Assembly: GCA_039621445.1 (NCBI GenBank)
Contig: CP154954.1
Location: 52,923,357-52,987,356, forward strand
DNA length: 64,000 bases
Origin: Euglena gracilis
Lineage: Eukaryota; Euglenida; Euglenophyceae; Euglenales
Direction of reading: 5' to 3'
Position numbers and translations under genes: made by a program. Below the pieces are notes generated by a model. It worked only from the letters and a program-made list of their open reading frames with translations, made no database searches and had not been told where the DNA came from. The number at the start of each line of letters is the position of its first letter. The first letter of the stretch is position 1. Positions 1 through 10,500 of this stretch are shown piece after piece.

Positions 1-2090
1 CAATCATAAATTGCGACTCAGCCCCCCTAATTTCCAGACCCCATGGGACTGAAAATTGTTGAACACCAGCGTCACACCTTGCCACTTCGTCGTCTTGCTT
101 GCTGGGCTTCTGGTCCTGTCGGCCTTCCTTGTTCAATTGATAATATTTCGGTCCGCTTCAAATTGAACTTGTGGCCTCCAGGCCAGGGCCTTGGTCCTCT
201 AGGCCCTCTCGCAGCACCTGAGGTATAGACGCCTGCAAAAAACTGGAATTTTTTTCAGATAGGTTGTGGGGTAACAGAAAACTTTCATGGTGACCGGAAT
301 GTTGTGATCAGCAAAAAAAATCTGGGGTTCCGTCCAGAAACCCCCTTGGATCTCCCTGAATTGCAATGTCGGCGACATTACAAACCAACACCACCCGGCT
401 GCTGTCTTCAAACCAACGGTGGCAATCACCACCAATGAAATCCAACCCATCACCGCAACCAGTTCCAGAATTGTTAGTGTCTGAAAATTTGCCTTAGTGA
501 AACTCAGGGCAAAACAACTTATACAGAAAAAATCATTCACTGACAATCCAACCAAAAAACTGATTGCAGCTTTCGCCCCTCTGACTACATTTTCCCCTGG
601 GATACATGGAATTTGAAATTGCTGAAAAACACAAAACAGCAGCCGCAGCACAAACCTCTGCTACCAAGTTCGCGCGGGACGCCCACCCCGTGTCCGCCCC
701 CCCGAGGGGGAACCCGGGATGGGCCTCCGGCGGCGTAGGATCTTTATTCCCCACCTCAGTGTCAGGGGATCCAACACAAACTCGAATCCCTTCGGGCTTC
801 ATGCATACCCCCCCCTTGCGTATCCCCAAACATACCTGGGTCACTTCTGGGTAAAACCAGGGTGGGCTCAGGTCCCTGATTCCTACCCAACCCCCTTGTC
901 AGGTCCAGGGGGGGGGGGGAAGAACTCCCCGCCATCTGGACTCTTTCCCAACCCCACACCATTCCTCCCGGATGAAACATTTCCAGACTGTTTCTGGATG
1001 AATCCAAGGTCTATGTTGGGAAAACAAAACCCAAACAAACAGGCAAAACAACCTGACTTCGCAACCAACAAAACAAAGGTTCACGAGTGACCGTTCAGCC
1101 GACGAATGTTACCGCAGTTTCAAATTCTGACAATGTCTTTGATTGAATTACTTGACTTCTTTCAATGATGTTTCATAGTCCAAGAATCTTGACAACTTGC
1201 ATGTTTGAGAAACTTGGGAAAGTTGGGAAACCCACTGTGGAAAGTGGAACATGAAAAACAAATGTGCAGAACGCGGGCAACTCAATGAGACTATGCGCCA
1301 TACCAAACCCCACCTCCCAATACTGTCCACTGCCCTTTTCACACTTATGCATGTGCTGGCTGGGTTTTTGGAAGGTTACTGATTAGGCATGGCCACAGAT
1401 TAGGATAGGAGCCTATGCCAAGGCACTCCCTACCTTTGGCGTCATTCCCTCCTCTCTTCCTGCGCCCTGTCCCCCAGGTCCCACACTCTGGAAAATGACT
1501 CTGGCCGTTGTTCCGTATGTGAGAACCCAACTTTCATCCTGGAAGAAAAATCCAAAGTGCAAAGATATTTCTCCCCTATCATTCCAGGTCACAGGCCAGT
1601 ATAACCAACCACAGGGTCACACACTGGCTCCGACAAGCTTGCAAACAAACGGCCATTCACCTTTCGGGAGGCGCAGGGGTTATGTGCGGTCATAGCGACT
1701 CCTCGCACACAGTCCCCCCCCCCTTTAGCGCTCAGAAAGACTTTGAATCCCCCCCCGTGGGGATGCCAAGAGGAACATTTCTTCCGCCTCGGCAGGAGGC
1801 ACCCAAGGACCTGCCCCCCCCAAACCTCAGGAGGGGCGGGACAATTTCTCCTCACTCTTCACATTGTTCGCGGGGTAAGCGGTCTGACCACGGGAAGCCT
1901 CACCCCCCCTTCAGCGGAGTGGGTGTTCTTCCCGCAGGTTTCCCGGACCCCCCCACAATACCACAAGTACCCCATCTACGCTGTAGTTGATGTCCATTCT
2001 TTTGTTTTGTTTGGGTTCCTTAATCAGTAATTTTTGCCCTTTTTTTGGCTTCTCCTCGTGGTCGGTTTTCCTTGAGGGATTGCGGAGGAT
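1..2090. other. No recognisable gene; low-complexity, G/C-run sequence
   Basis: I see no supported gene here. The longest open frame, 199-651 on the minus strand, has a hydrophobic middle but no family motif and no clear splice context. Other frames overlap each other on both strands, as expected by chance in sequence with many C and G runs (for example around 909-919 and 1718-1728). It may be decayed retroelement sequence, because family-end motifs begin at about 2090. Confidence 0.5.
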
Positions 2091-2340
2091 GGTCGGGACT
2101 CGTACTCCCTCGAGGAAAAACGAACAGGGGAGAAAGGACACCAAGGGCAAAGCACAAAGTCCTTGTGAGTGCCTTTTTCCGCCGGCGAGCAAGGCATGGG
2201 CTGCCCACCAAACACACCAAAAAATCGCACAGCACCGCAGGCCTCGCAGGGGCAAATCGCACTCCTCCAGGAAAACCGACAAGGGAGGAGGAGCACCAGG
2301 GGCGAAGCACAATGGCCTTGAGAGGGAACGCCTTGGTCGC
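2091..2340. repeat. DIRS-family terminal motif cluster
   Basis: Two related blocks lie here. One begins ACTCCCTCGAGGAAAA, continues with a GGACACC...AGCACAAAG core, and is followed by a CGGCGAGCAAGGCATG-like stretch. The second (about 2268-2330) has GGAGGAGGAGCACC and GCGAAGCACAATGG. Near copies occur at 14668-14740 and 21460-21540, and inverted at about 24960-25030. I infer outer ends of DIRS-like elements (provisional family C). No complete element can be traced from this copy. Confidence 0.45.
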
Positions 2341-2373
2341 CGGCAGTGCTGTCGGACTTCCACTACACTTCAG

Positions 2374-2437
2374 TGAGGTCCTGCTCTTCTTTCCGGCTGT
2401 TGTTTGTGTTTTTGGTGTTGGTTTTGGTGTTTCTTAC
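2374..2437 (+). repeat. B-1 left inverted terminal repeat
   Basis: It begins GAGGTCCTGCTCTTC and ends GGTGTTTCTTAC. The inverse complement stands at 7808-7870. Both share the short theme 'aggacctc ... ccgg ... gtaagaa' with the family A terminal repeats, which shows the two families are related. Confidence 0.8.
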
Positions 2438-2513
2438 AGCTTTTCTTTGCCGGAGTAGGCGGCTCATAATCGTTCTTTTGTCACGAAGCTGCAACTACTC
2501 GTTCAGGCTGATC

Positions 2514-2972
2514 ATGCCAATTTCGCGCCTGAAATACGAGACCGACAAAGAGGCCTTCGAAGCGGCGTGGAGAAACATTTTCTTACAAGAATCGCTGACA
2601 ACAGCCTTCTTGCGAGATGCCTACGCTACAGCCGTGATGGCCACGATTGGTACAGGTCAGAAGTGGACTGGAGCAGGGTGGGATACAACCCGATTTGCCC
2701 TTGCCGTACGGAAGCTCACTGGAGTGGTAATGGTGGAGTCTGCCCTACAACCATATCTGGCGGCTTACCTTTACAGCTTGGAACTCACGAAGAACGTCTC
2801 GATACCGTCATTGGAGCTAAGCGACAAGGCGTCGGACGTGGTCTTCAAGCTGTACGAGAAGTGGACGACGGAGACGACGGCGACGGCGGAGATGGATCGC
2901 GACGAGGAGGCAGCGCGCGCGGCGGAGGAAGCCCAGGACTTCCCCTGGCAGATGGCCTATCTTTCAAAGGGG
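2514..2972 (+). pseudogene. Family B gag-like protein, N-terminal part
   Basis: An open frame starts at ATG 2514, 77 bp after the left terminal repeat, the usual place for the first DIRS ORF. The ~150 residues are mostly hydrophilic and probably helical, with an acid- and Ala-rich stretch near the end (DRDEEAARAAEEAQD). Family sequence is lost at about 2972, where a family A fragment starts. I recognise no nucleic-acid-binding motif, so the gag label rests on position. The frame appears to resume at 3977. Confidence 0.5.
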
Positions 2973-3847
2973 TCAGAAACAGACTCATCATCTGTTGGAG
3001 GCTTTTGGCCCTCCACAGGGGGGTTGATCTAGCCAGGACACAGCGAAAAATCAGTTTCGTGGGACAAAATTTTTGAATTTTACTGCAAAGGAAAGGGTGG
3101 AAATTCCCAAGATGGGAGGAAATTTTGAATTTGCCACACCCCCCCTCATAAGCCCCTGGCATTTACTGAAAGAGTATGTGGAAAGGACAGCCCACATAGT
3201 TGGGCACAAAAATAACTTGTTATGGTCTTTGGATGGTAAAAGACCTTTGACTTCAGAAAGAGTGAATTCACTTACAAGAGAAATTTTGCAAGAGGGGGGG
3301 GGGATGGAAACCTCTCACTGGAAACCCTACAGCACCAGAGGGGCTGGGGTTTTATGGTGGAAAAATGCTGGTTTGCAAGTGGAAGAAGTTTCAGCAATTG
3401 GGTCAGTGGAAAAACTTTGGGGCCTTCCAAGCTCACTGTTTGAGGCTGGGAGGCGTGTCAAAAATTCAACAAATTATGGCCCAAAGGGGAGTGCACAGTA
3501 CCTCACCATATCGCAGTGCGGATCCCGAATGGTCTCGGACTCCCACGACAAAGGAAGGGGGAGGAAGGGACCAAGAGGGCGAAACACAAGAAGATGGTGA
3601 GCCCAACCCCCCCACCCAAAAAATCAGCAAAAAGGGGACACCATCCCAACCAGAAAGGGGAACCCCCACCAAGCAACCCCAACCACCCACCCAGAAACGC
3701 ACCAAAAAGAGAAAACCATCCCCACCTCCGGCCCCCCCCCACCAAGCAGCCATGTGTGAAGGGGGGGCAGGGCCACGATGGTTAAGCTTCGCCAAGGTGT
3801 CGGAGGAGGCCTCATCATCGCCAACTCCGGCAACAAAGGCGCAGTAA
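2973..3847 (+). pseudogene. Tyrosine recombinase, C-terminal part (family A, A-1)
   Basis: The catalytic core is readable over three frames. Box I is ALHRGVDLART at about 3010-3040. The second box is HWKPYSTRGAG at about 3320, with Tyr where A-5 has His. The nucleophile region is GQWKNFGAFQAHCL at about 3410, with Cys in place of the expected Tyr. Frameshifts lie near 3075 and 3360. The C-terminal tail is Lys/Pro/Arg-rich, is encoded partly by the internal complementary region, and ends at 3847 just inside the terminal repeat. The loss of the nucleophile suggests a dead protein. Confidence 0.7.
3501..3600 (+). repeat. Internal complementary region, copy A-1
   Basis: Positions 3534-3601 are the inverse complement of the outer 3' end at 3909-3976. 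Positions 3501-3533 (CTCACCATATCGCAGTGCGG) are the inverse of the outer 5' end seen at about 14608-14640. In DIRS1 such a region templates completion of the terminal repeats during circular replication. Here it lies inside the recombinase frame. Confidence 0.75.
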
Positions 3848-3976
3848 GAAGCACCCCCCGCACACGCACAACACACCAGAACAAGAACAGCCGGCAAGGA
3901 AAGCAGGACCTCACCATCTTCTTGTGCTTCGCCCTCTTGGTCCCTTCCTCCCCCTTCCTTTGTCGTGGGAGTCCGA

Positions 3977-4875
3977 CTGCCGGGGGACCTGGAGAGGATA
4001 TGGACACAGGTACAGTCTGGGGACTTATGATTGGACGTACGAAGTTTGCTGGAACAGATACCTGGAAGACCCTGAAGCCCAAAGCGGAGGAAAACAACCA
4101 CCGTCAAGACGGTAAGAGTGGGTGTGACCGCACCGTGCGTGCAGTCCAGCAGAAGTTCTTGAATATACTGCGTATCTTGGCAGCGCTGCACAGCACCTTA
4201 CAAGGATCCCCTGAAGACGTATTGGGTTTGAGCCAACAAATATTCGCATATGTGGCTGCCTGTGAAGGAGAAATTGTCAAGGAGAGGAAGAGGAGAAGCA
4301 TCCCTCAGACCTTACAGCCAGGAAATGGCCTGTTCACCCCTGAAAACATCAAAATGGCCAAAGCCCAATCTGGCATCAACAAAGAGGGTATCAAATTCCC
4401 CTTCAGGGGTGAGTTCCCCATGTGGCATTCTCCCACCCCCACAGGTGGAAAAGGGTGGAAGTTCAAGCAATGGCCAACAAATTGGCAACCGAGACCATGG
4501 CGGTCTGGCCACAAAGGGAAAGGCAAGTCCGAAGGAGGAAAATGGTTTGCCCAACACCTTGCCTGGAAGTATTGCTCCTTCCTTTTCAGATCAGAACTCC
4601 TCAAGTCCCAAAAGGACATTGTGTCCGCCAGAGCTGGGCACTGTGCCACAAAGTCAACCAGCCCTGAGGGGCAGAAGCCAAGACATCTGCAGGCTGTGGG
4701 AAGCTGCAAGTCTGAGATCTGTGGAATAGATCACCGAGGTGCTGCTGCTGACAGAGGAGCACTTTCTGGGAGTGCCTCTGTTTCAGAGGCTTCAGGACCA
4801 GCTGCCATGGTGGCAAAAGGTTGCCCCCCCCCCAGGGTGTTGCAACTCATCACACAGGGGGTAACCCCCCCTTAG
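3977..4875 (+). pseudogene. Family B gag-like protein, C-terminal part
   Basis: After the nested fragment an open frame runs to a stop at 4873-4875. It holds TVWGLMIGRTKFAGTDTW, then a helical stretch (LRILAALHSTLQGSPEDVLG) and the basic cluster KERKRRS, followed by a Gly/Lys/Trp-rich part (GGKGWKFKQWPTNWQPRPW). The frame begins upstream at 3778 inside the inserted fragment, so that 365-residue frame is a chance fusion. Function is inferred from position between the left repeat and the reverse transcriptase. Confidence 0.5.
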
Positions 4876-4899
4876 GAGTCACCCCCCTCCATCAGCACA

Positions 4900-6585
4900 T
4901 GTTCCATACCAAAATCAAACGTGGAAATACAAAAGGCAAAAAGCATTTTACAAGACTATTTTCAGGCAGGAGCCATAAAAGCAGTCCCCTGGGAAGGTAC
5001 CTAACACACCATCCATTGGTTTGTAATCCCCAAAAAAGAGCCTCAGGGGGAAAAACATCGTTTAATCAGCGACTGTCGCCAGCTGAACCAGCATTTTCCC
5101 CCACACCCCTTCAAACTGGACAACATCCAGGTCATCCTCAGGCACCTGAAATAAGGACGATGGGGTGCGACAGTAGACTTAAAGGACGCCTACTTTCATT
5201 TCATGTTGAACCCAGCCCTAAGACCCCACATGAGGATGACTCTAGAAGACACTTGCTGGGAATTCCAGGCAGCTTGTTTTGGTTTAAATGTGCTGCCAGA
5301 AAAATTCATGAGTCTAATGAAATGCCTGGAAAAACGTTGGAGGGCCAAAGGCCTTTTATGCTTTGTGTACCTGGACGACATCCTCCTGATAGGAGACAGT
5401 CAGAAGCAAGTCAGCAACCACCTGGCCATCATGCTAGCAGATTACTGCAGGGGGGGTTTTCAAAATCAACAGCAAAAAATAAATCCTTCAACCCACCCAA
5501 AATCTCCCACATCTGGGATTCCACCTCAATCTGGCACAGGGAAAATTACAGTTGGGGACAGAAAAACTGAAAATGGTTCGGAGGGACCTGGGGAAATTAG
5601 TCACACACCAGTCCCTCAGTTGCAGGAAAATGGCCTCAATTTTGGGATGCACAAGAAGCTTCTTGGTGGGGCTGCCCTTTCTCAGGGCATTCACGGACAC
5701 TTTGGTAGGTTTTGTCAACCTACAAGAAAAATTTGGCTGGGATCATCAGGTTCTAATCCCAGAGGAGGTCAAATCTCAACTGCAAGATGTCAGGGAAATT
5801 CTACAGACCTGGGGGGGAGACCCTTCCCAAGTCCAGCCACGAGACACCTGGAGTCAGACAGTTCAACCTTTGGTTGGGGAGGCCTGGACCTACAAGCTAG
5901 CACCCAGTTACAAGAATTTTGGCGAAAAGACTCTCATTTCCATATCAATGTAAAAGAATTGATCGCAGCCATCTCCACTGTATGGTCTTTGGCCAGGAAA
6001 AAGGACACAGTGTCCCTAACAGTGGACAACAAAGTTTCCTACTACTATATTCTCAAAGGAGGGGGGGGGGCAGGCTACCCCACCTGAACAAACTCATCAG
6101 ACCCTTTCTCAAATGGTGTATGGAAATGGAATCACCCTCCAAATTCACTGGGCCCACTCCCAAAGCATGAAAAGCGATGCCATCAGCATATGGCACTTCG
6201 ACCCAGGTGATTACAGTTTGAACCCTTTCATTTCAAAAAAAAGTCATGCACATTTTCCAGCAATTCATAAACCCAACGGTGGAAATGTTTGTATCACCAG
6301 GGAATCATAAACTTTCTCAGTTTGTGAGTCGATGGCCCCATTTTCACGCCGTTGCCACAGACAGTTTGAACTGCCCTCTGGACATGTTCTCAGAGGTTTA
6401 CGCAAACCCACCCTGGTCTGTCCTGAGCCAGTGGCTCCTGAAATTAAAGGAACACAGACATCCAAAATGCCTTCTGATTTGCCCCCTGTGGATTTCAGCT
6501 GTGTGGTGGCCCCTGTTAATAAAAATTCACATTCAAAACACACCAGCCCTGAGAATTCTGTCTTGCCACCACATGTTTGAGAATT
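4900..6585 (+). pseudogene. Reverse transcriptase and RNase H, family B
   Basis: The polymerase reads across several frames: RLISDCRQLNQHFPPHPF (about 5060), DLKDAYFHF (about 5178), FQAACFGLNVLPEKFMSL (about 5264) and the catalytic box VYLDDILLIG (about 5366), with YLDD intact. In-frame stops stand near 5005 and 5150. RNase H follows: SLTVDNKVSYYY (about 6015) corresponds to HVDSQVAVSYL in A-5 and keeps the acidic residue. A G-run at 6060-6069 breaks the frame. The C-terminal part (FDPGDYSLNPF, then PPWSVLSQWLLKLKEH at about 6410) matches the conserved tail after DIRS RNase H. Confidence 0.75.
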
Positions 6586-7811
6586 GTCACGGGAACCCCA
6601 TGAAAAAGCCAAGATGGCACCTAGCCTGCACTTCATTGTCAGGCAGTTGTTACAAAAGCAACAGATCCCCCCCTCAGTGGTTGACAATTCCATAAGTCAA
6701 AATCTGTCCTTTGCAAGATATGATTCTGCCTTCAGACTCCTGTGGGGAGTTTTGGCCATGTCCCAGATGGACCTCAACACCATGAGCCCAGAATTGGTCG
6801 CTTCTGGCATCATTAAAATTTTCACCTCCAGTGTGGCTCAAGCCAGGAATGCTTATAGTGCTGTGGTACAGCTTCCTGGGTTTCACATGTTAAGGTTTTT
6901 ACCCCTGTTGGCCCCCTACAAAAGAAAATGGAACACATCCACCCCCAGGGAAACTTCATTTTGGAATCCTGAGTCATTCCTTCAGAATTTGGCAGCAGCA
7001 CCTCCCACAGAGTGCCTCGTTGCATGAGAGACCAGGTCATTTTAAGTTTCAGACTCATCTGTTTGCATCGTTCAGTGGACTTGAGCAGAACCTTCAGGAC
7101 AGTGTCCCAGGTTGATGGCAAGGTTTTTGTTCTTGTCCAAAGAAAGTGTTGAAGACAGACTCAGTGGGAGGAAATTCCCCAGATTCCTTCATGTCCCAAT
7201 ATTTGCCCCTGGTTCGACATGAAAAAATATGTCAGTTTGACATCACACTGTGCCCCCCCAGGGGGACCTCTGTTGTTAAGTCTAAAACCCCCTTTTACCA
7301 CTCTGTCTGCCAAAACCATTGGGAGTTTGACGAAACCATTGTTGGATAAACATGGGGTACCCCCCCAGTGGGCCCCCCGCTCCACCAGGGGGGCAGGAGT
7401 GTACATGTAAAAACTGGCAGGTTTGTCCTCTGAGGAGGTGTTCCAGATTGGAAAATGTAAAAATGTGCAGGCTTTTTCTTCCCATTATTTGCGGTTGGAA
7501 GCGGGTAAAAATGCGGGGGTTGCTGTCCAAAAAAAATGGTGCACAAAGCCTCACTGTTGTCTTGTGCGGAGCCGGAGCTGTCTCGGACTCCGGTGAAGAA
7601 TGATCCAGGAGGAAGGGACAGCGAGGGCGTCTCACAAGACAACAGTGAGCCCGCCCCCCCCGACCCGGAAAAAAACAAAAAAGTCGGTAAGGCCCCCCCA
7701 CCCAAGAAATTTCAGTTCACCCACAGACAGGCCAGCAACCTGCCGCCGCGAGCCACCGAGAAGTCCGACACCGTCTCCGAGTCGGCCTACTCCGACATCT
7801 CATCGCAGTAA
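6586..7811 (+). pseudogene. Tyrosine recombinase, family B
   Basis: The N-terminal SAM-like domain is open at 6584-7027 (LPGFHMLRFLPLLAPYKRKW aligns with LPGFGSLRFSPLLSPLKRKC of A-5). The catalytic part is frameshifted: APRSTRGAGVYM (about 7372) replaces the H-x-x-R box with R-x-x-R. After a frame change, AGLSSEEVFQIGKCKN and AFSSHYLRLEAG (about 7410-7505) keep the Tyr nucleophile. The tail (LSRTPVKNDPGGRDSEG ...) runs to the stop at 7809-7811, next to the terminal repeat, and is encoded partly by the internal complementary region. It is the integrase of the element and is inactive as it stands. Confidence 0.7.
7553..7650 (+). repeat. Internal complementary region, copy B-1
   Basis: CACTGTTGTCTTGTGCGGAG at about 7554 and CTCACAAGACAACAGTGAG at about 7632 are inverse to each other. 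The segment TCGGACTCCGGTGAAGAATG (7591 on) is the inverse of the outer 3' end at about 7900-7933. This is the family B counterpart of 3501-3600. Confidence 0.65.
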
Positions 7812-7870
7812 GAAACACCACAACCAACACCAAAAACACAAACAACAGCCGGAAAGAAGAGCAGGACCTC
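7808..7870 (+). repeat. B-1 right inverted terminal repeat
   Basis: It begins GTAAGAAACACCACAACC and ends AAGAGCAGGACCTC. It is the inverse complement of 2374-2437 with few differences. An outer extension follows to about 7935. Confidence 0.8.
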
Positions 7871-8003
7871 CCTGTTGTCTTGTGCTCCGCCTTCGCTGTC
7901 CCTTCCTCCTGGATCATTCTTCACCGGAGTCCGAGGGGGAGTCGGACTCCCACGACACAGGAAGGCGGAGAAAGGGAACAAGAGGGCGAGGCAACAGAAG
8001 ATG

Positions 8004-8097
8004 GTGAAGTCCTGCTTTCCTTGCCGGCTGCTCTGTTGAGGTGCGCTTGTGTGTGCGGGGGTGTTTCTTACTGCGCCTTTGTTGCCGGAGTTGGCGG
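8004..8097 (-). repeat. A-2 3' inverted terminal repeat
   Basis: On the plus strand it reads GAAGTCCTGCTTTCCTTGCC at the outer side and TTGTTGCCGGAGTTGGCG at the inner side. The inverse complement stands at 14523-14612. The outer extension 7940-8003 carries GTCGGACTCCCACGACAC. Confidence 0.75.
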
Positions 8098-8099
8098 TA

Positions 8100-9110
8100 A
8101 TGAGGCCTCCTCCGACACCTTGGCGAAGCTGAACCGTCGTGGCCCCCCCCCCCCCTCACACATGGTTGGGGCAGCTTGGCTGGGGGCCCCCTTTCTGGCT
8201 GGGATGTTTTTCTTTTTCTGCTGGTTTTTCGGGTGGGAGGGTTGTGCTCACCATCTTCTTTGTGCCTCGCCCTCTTGGTGCCTTCCTCCCCCTTCCGGTG
8301 TCGTGGGAGTCCGAGACCATTCGGGATCCGCAGTGCGAGATGGTGAGGTAATGTGCACCCCCATTTGGGCCATATTTTTTTGAGTTTTTGACACGACTAC
8401 CAGCAACAAATAATGAGCTTGAAATGCACCCCCCCTCTTGTCCCCCTCCTCTTGCAGAATTTCCTTTGTGAGGGAATTCACTCTTTCTGAAGTCAAAGGT
8501 CTTTTACCATCCAAAGACCATAACAAATTGTTTTTTTGCCCAACCACGTGGGCCGCCCTTTCCACATACCGTTTCAACAAATGCCAAGAGCTTTTGAGGG
8601 GGCTGTGTGGTAAGTTCAAAATTTCCTCCCATCTTGGGAACGGCCACCCTTTCCTTTGCAACAAAAAGAAAAAAAATTTCTCCCACGAAACTGATTTTTC
8701 GCTGTGTCCTGGCTAGATCAACCCCCCCTGTGGAGGGCCAGAAGCCTCCAACAAATAATGAGCCTGTTTCTAAGCTCTTCTACAGATTGGTCTGAGAGGG
8801 GGTCTTGAATCCTTGATGATGTTTTCAAGCAAGTCAGTGGTGTCCCAAAAATGGGCATACTTGCAGACGTTGTAATTACATTTTCTTTTCAATGGAGCCA
8901 GAAGAGGGGAAAATCTCAATGACCCAAACCCTGGGAGCAACAAGGTTGCTGCATATGCATTTAGTGCAGTGTTGAGGCTGTGGGTAGCCAGGGAGGGTTT
9001 GCATAAGCTGGGGGGAAGCCCCTCAAATCTGCCTTTGCATTCACCAGTTAAGCCCCTTGGTGGGGGAATGGACAAACGAACTTGGGAAATTTTTTGTTGC
9101 TGGGTGTGCA
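8100..9110 (-). pseudogene. Tyrosine recombinase remnant, family A copy A-2
   Basis: The N-terminal domain is read at 9111-8770 (LLPGFGSLRFSPLLAPLKRK). The catalytic part is at 8664-8248: RPLTSERVNSLTKEILQEE is followed directly by AFQAHYLLL. The nucleophile Tyr is present, but the whole H-x-x-R box found in A-5 and A-3 is deleted between them. Box I (LALHRG...) is nearly lost in a frameshifted stretch near 8720. Internal complementary sequence lies at about 8250-8350. The protein cannot be functional. Confidence 0.65.
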
Positions 9111-9119
9111 AAACATGTC

Positions 9120-10033
9120 CACCTCTGGGGTTATGTCCCTTCTGAAAAATTTCAGAATTTGGTGAAAGATGTTTAGGTTTATGGTATGATCCCTGGGTCG
9201 TTTTGCTTCCTGGTCAGGGAGTCTGCCAATTGCTCCTTTGTGGGAACCAAAACCACCTGCGAAATATTTGCTTATCTTGGCAATGATACAGCAGTGGTTT
9301 TAAGATGGAATTTAGGTAGGGCTTTTTGCCTCCCCACTTTGTTAAATAACTTGCAGCCACCTGGCTGTCCACATGAAGCACAATTGTTTTCTTTGGTTTG
9401 GCCAGTGCTTTCACCGTTTCCACTGCAGCCTGCAAATCTTTTTGATTGATATGAAGGTCATGTAAGTCCCTCCAAAAATCCTGCACCTTTTGGCCTGTAT
9501 CATTGTCCAGCCCCCCCCCCTTCCCATTTCCAGGTGCTGCTGTCTGAAAAGATTTTTTGAGAGGCCTGTGATTGAAATGCCCTGCCAAAACCTGTCTGTA
9601 AAGAGGTTTTAACTTCCACAATTAGATCCTTAAACACCTGGGGAATAGTTAGGGTGTTGTCCCAACCCCACTTTGTGTGCAAATCCACCATTTTTGCAAA
9701 GTTGATTTGTCAGAATTATGAAAATGGTACTGAAACTAAATAGCTTCTAACTTGTCCCACAATAGAACTGAATTTTCTGCGGCTCATTTTCTGTGCTGTG
9801 AGCACTTTGCCCAGCTCCTTTCTTAAGGATCTTAGTTTTTCCTGAGGAATTTACAGTTGGCCTTTTTTTCAAATTGATCCATTGGACCAAATGTTTTATA
9901 TCCTGTGTGGGGTCCAGACAGGGTTTGGGGAGGTTTAATCTGAAACCTGCCAGTAAAAGGTCTGTTCTCACTTCTGCCAAATGTTGGCCTGCTGTCTTTT
10001 TGCTGGGTGCTAACAGTAAAATGTCGTCATCAG
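9120..10033 (-). pseudogene. RNase H and 3' part of reverse transcriptase, A-2
   Basis: RNase H is open at 9621-9214, with TIVLHVDSQVAASYLTKWGG keeping the acidic residue. The preceding polymerase end (9980-9747) has LLLAGFRLNLPKPCLDPTQ and GQSAHSTENEPQKIQF-like sequence in a shifted frame. At 10016-10033 the YLDD-proximal sequence (GACGACATTTTACTGTTA on the minus strand) ends abruptly, and the rest of the polymerase lies inverted next to it. Confidence 0.65.
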
Positions 10034-10500
10034 ATGTCCTTAAAAGTTCTCTTCAAAACCCCCCAAGAAATATTGGCTGTCCAGAAAATTCTGAGAGAAT
10101 ACGAATGTACAGGGGCAACCAGGCAGATCCCCCCAGAGGAGGCAAAACATTTTGTCTCTTATTTCATCATTTCCAAAAAAAGGGGGAAAAGACAAAGGAA
10201 AGACTAATTTCAGAGTGTCGACAGTTAAATATCCACTTCATCCCCCAGAAGTTCAGGCTGGAACACATGCGAAGCAACTTCCCGAACTTAAGAAAGGGTT
10301 GGGTCTGTGGGAAAATGGATCTGAAAGATGCTTATTTTCGCCTAAAGCTGCACAGAATCCTGCATAAACATGTTTGTATGCAAGTGGGGGGGAAACTTGG
10401 TAGTTTCAAGCTGCATGTTTTTGTTTAAGCAGCCTGCCACAGAAATTTATGACTCTCATGAGAGTCCGGGAAAGAAAAATGGAGAAAGGCAGGAAAGGTA
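10034..10500 (+). pseudogene. Inverted 5' part of reverse transcriptase, A-2
   Basis: This ~467-bp block lies on the plus strand inside a minus-strand element. It starts CAGATGTCCTTAAAAGTTC, holds REYECTGATRQIPPEEAKHF (about 10097) and DLKDAYFRLKLH (about 10320), and ends with GGTAGTTTTCATC just before the YLDD position. On both sides minus-strand family A sequence continues: polymerase end below 10033, gag end above 10500. Comparison with A-5 shows that one inversion accounts for the arrangement. Confidence 0.8.

Larger units (their letters stand above)
2973..3976 (+). mobile_element. Family A 3' fragment (A-1) nested in B-1 gag
   Basis: From TCAGAAACAGACTCATC at 2973 to the family A outer end (GTCGTGGGAGTCCGAC, ending 3976) the sequence matches the 3' third of A-5 in the opposite orientation. 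It holds the recombinase catalytic part, the internal complementary region (3501-3600) and the 3' terminal repeat with its outer extension (3830-3976). Family B gag-like sequence continues at 3977. No target duplication is evident, as expected for YR elements, though a 5'-truncated insertion by another route is possible. Confidence 0.75.
2374..7935 (+). mobile_element. DIRS-like YR retrotransposon, family B copy B-1
   Basis: The order is inverted terminal repeat (2374-2437), gag-like frame, reverse transcriptase, RNase H, tyrosine recombinase, inverted terminal repeat (7808-7870). The two repeats are inverse complements over about 63 bp. An internal complementary region at 7553-7650 mirrors the outer 3' end. 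This plan is that of DIRS1-type elements, which integrate by a tyrosine recombinase rather than a DDE integrase. The copy is dead: a family A fragment interrupts gag, and frameshifts and stops break the polymerase and recombinase. Its 3' end abuts the 3' end of family A copy A-2 at about 7936-7940, so the two elements lie tail to tail. Confidence 0.8.

Noticed and set aside
1339-2030. Pro-rich plus frames at 1682-2030 as a gene
   Set aside because: Composition follows C runs, and no conserved motif or homologous copy is in the window.
3778-4875. A single 365-codon gene
   Set aside because: The first ~66 codons are the recombinase tail and terminal repeat of the nested family A fragment; only the rest is family B gag.
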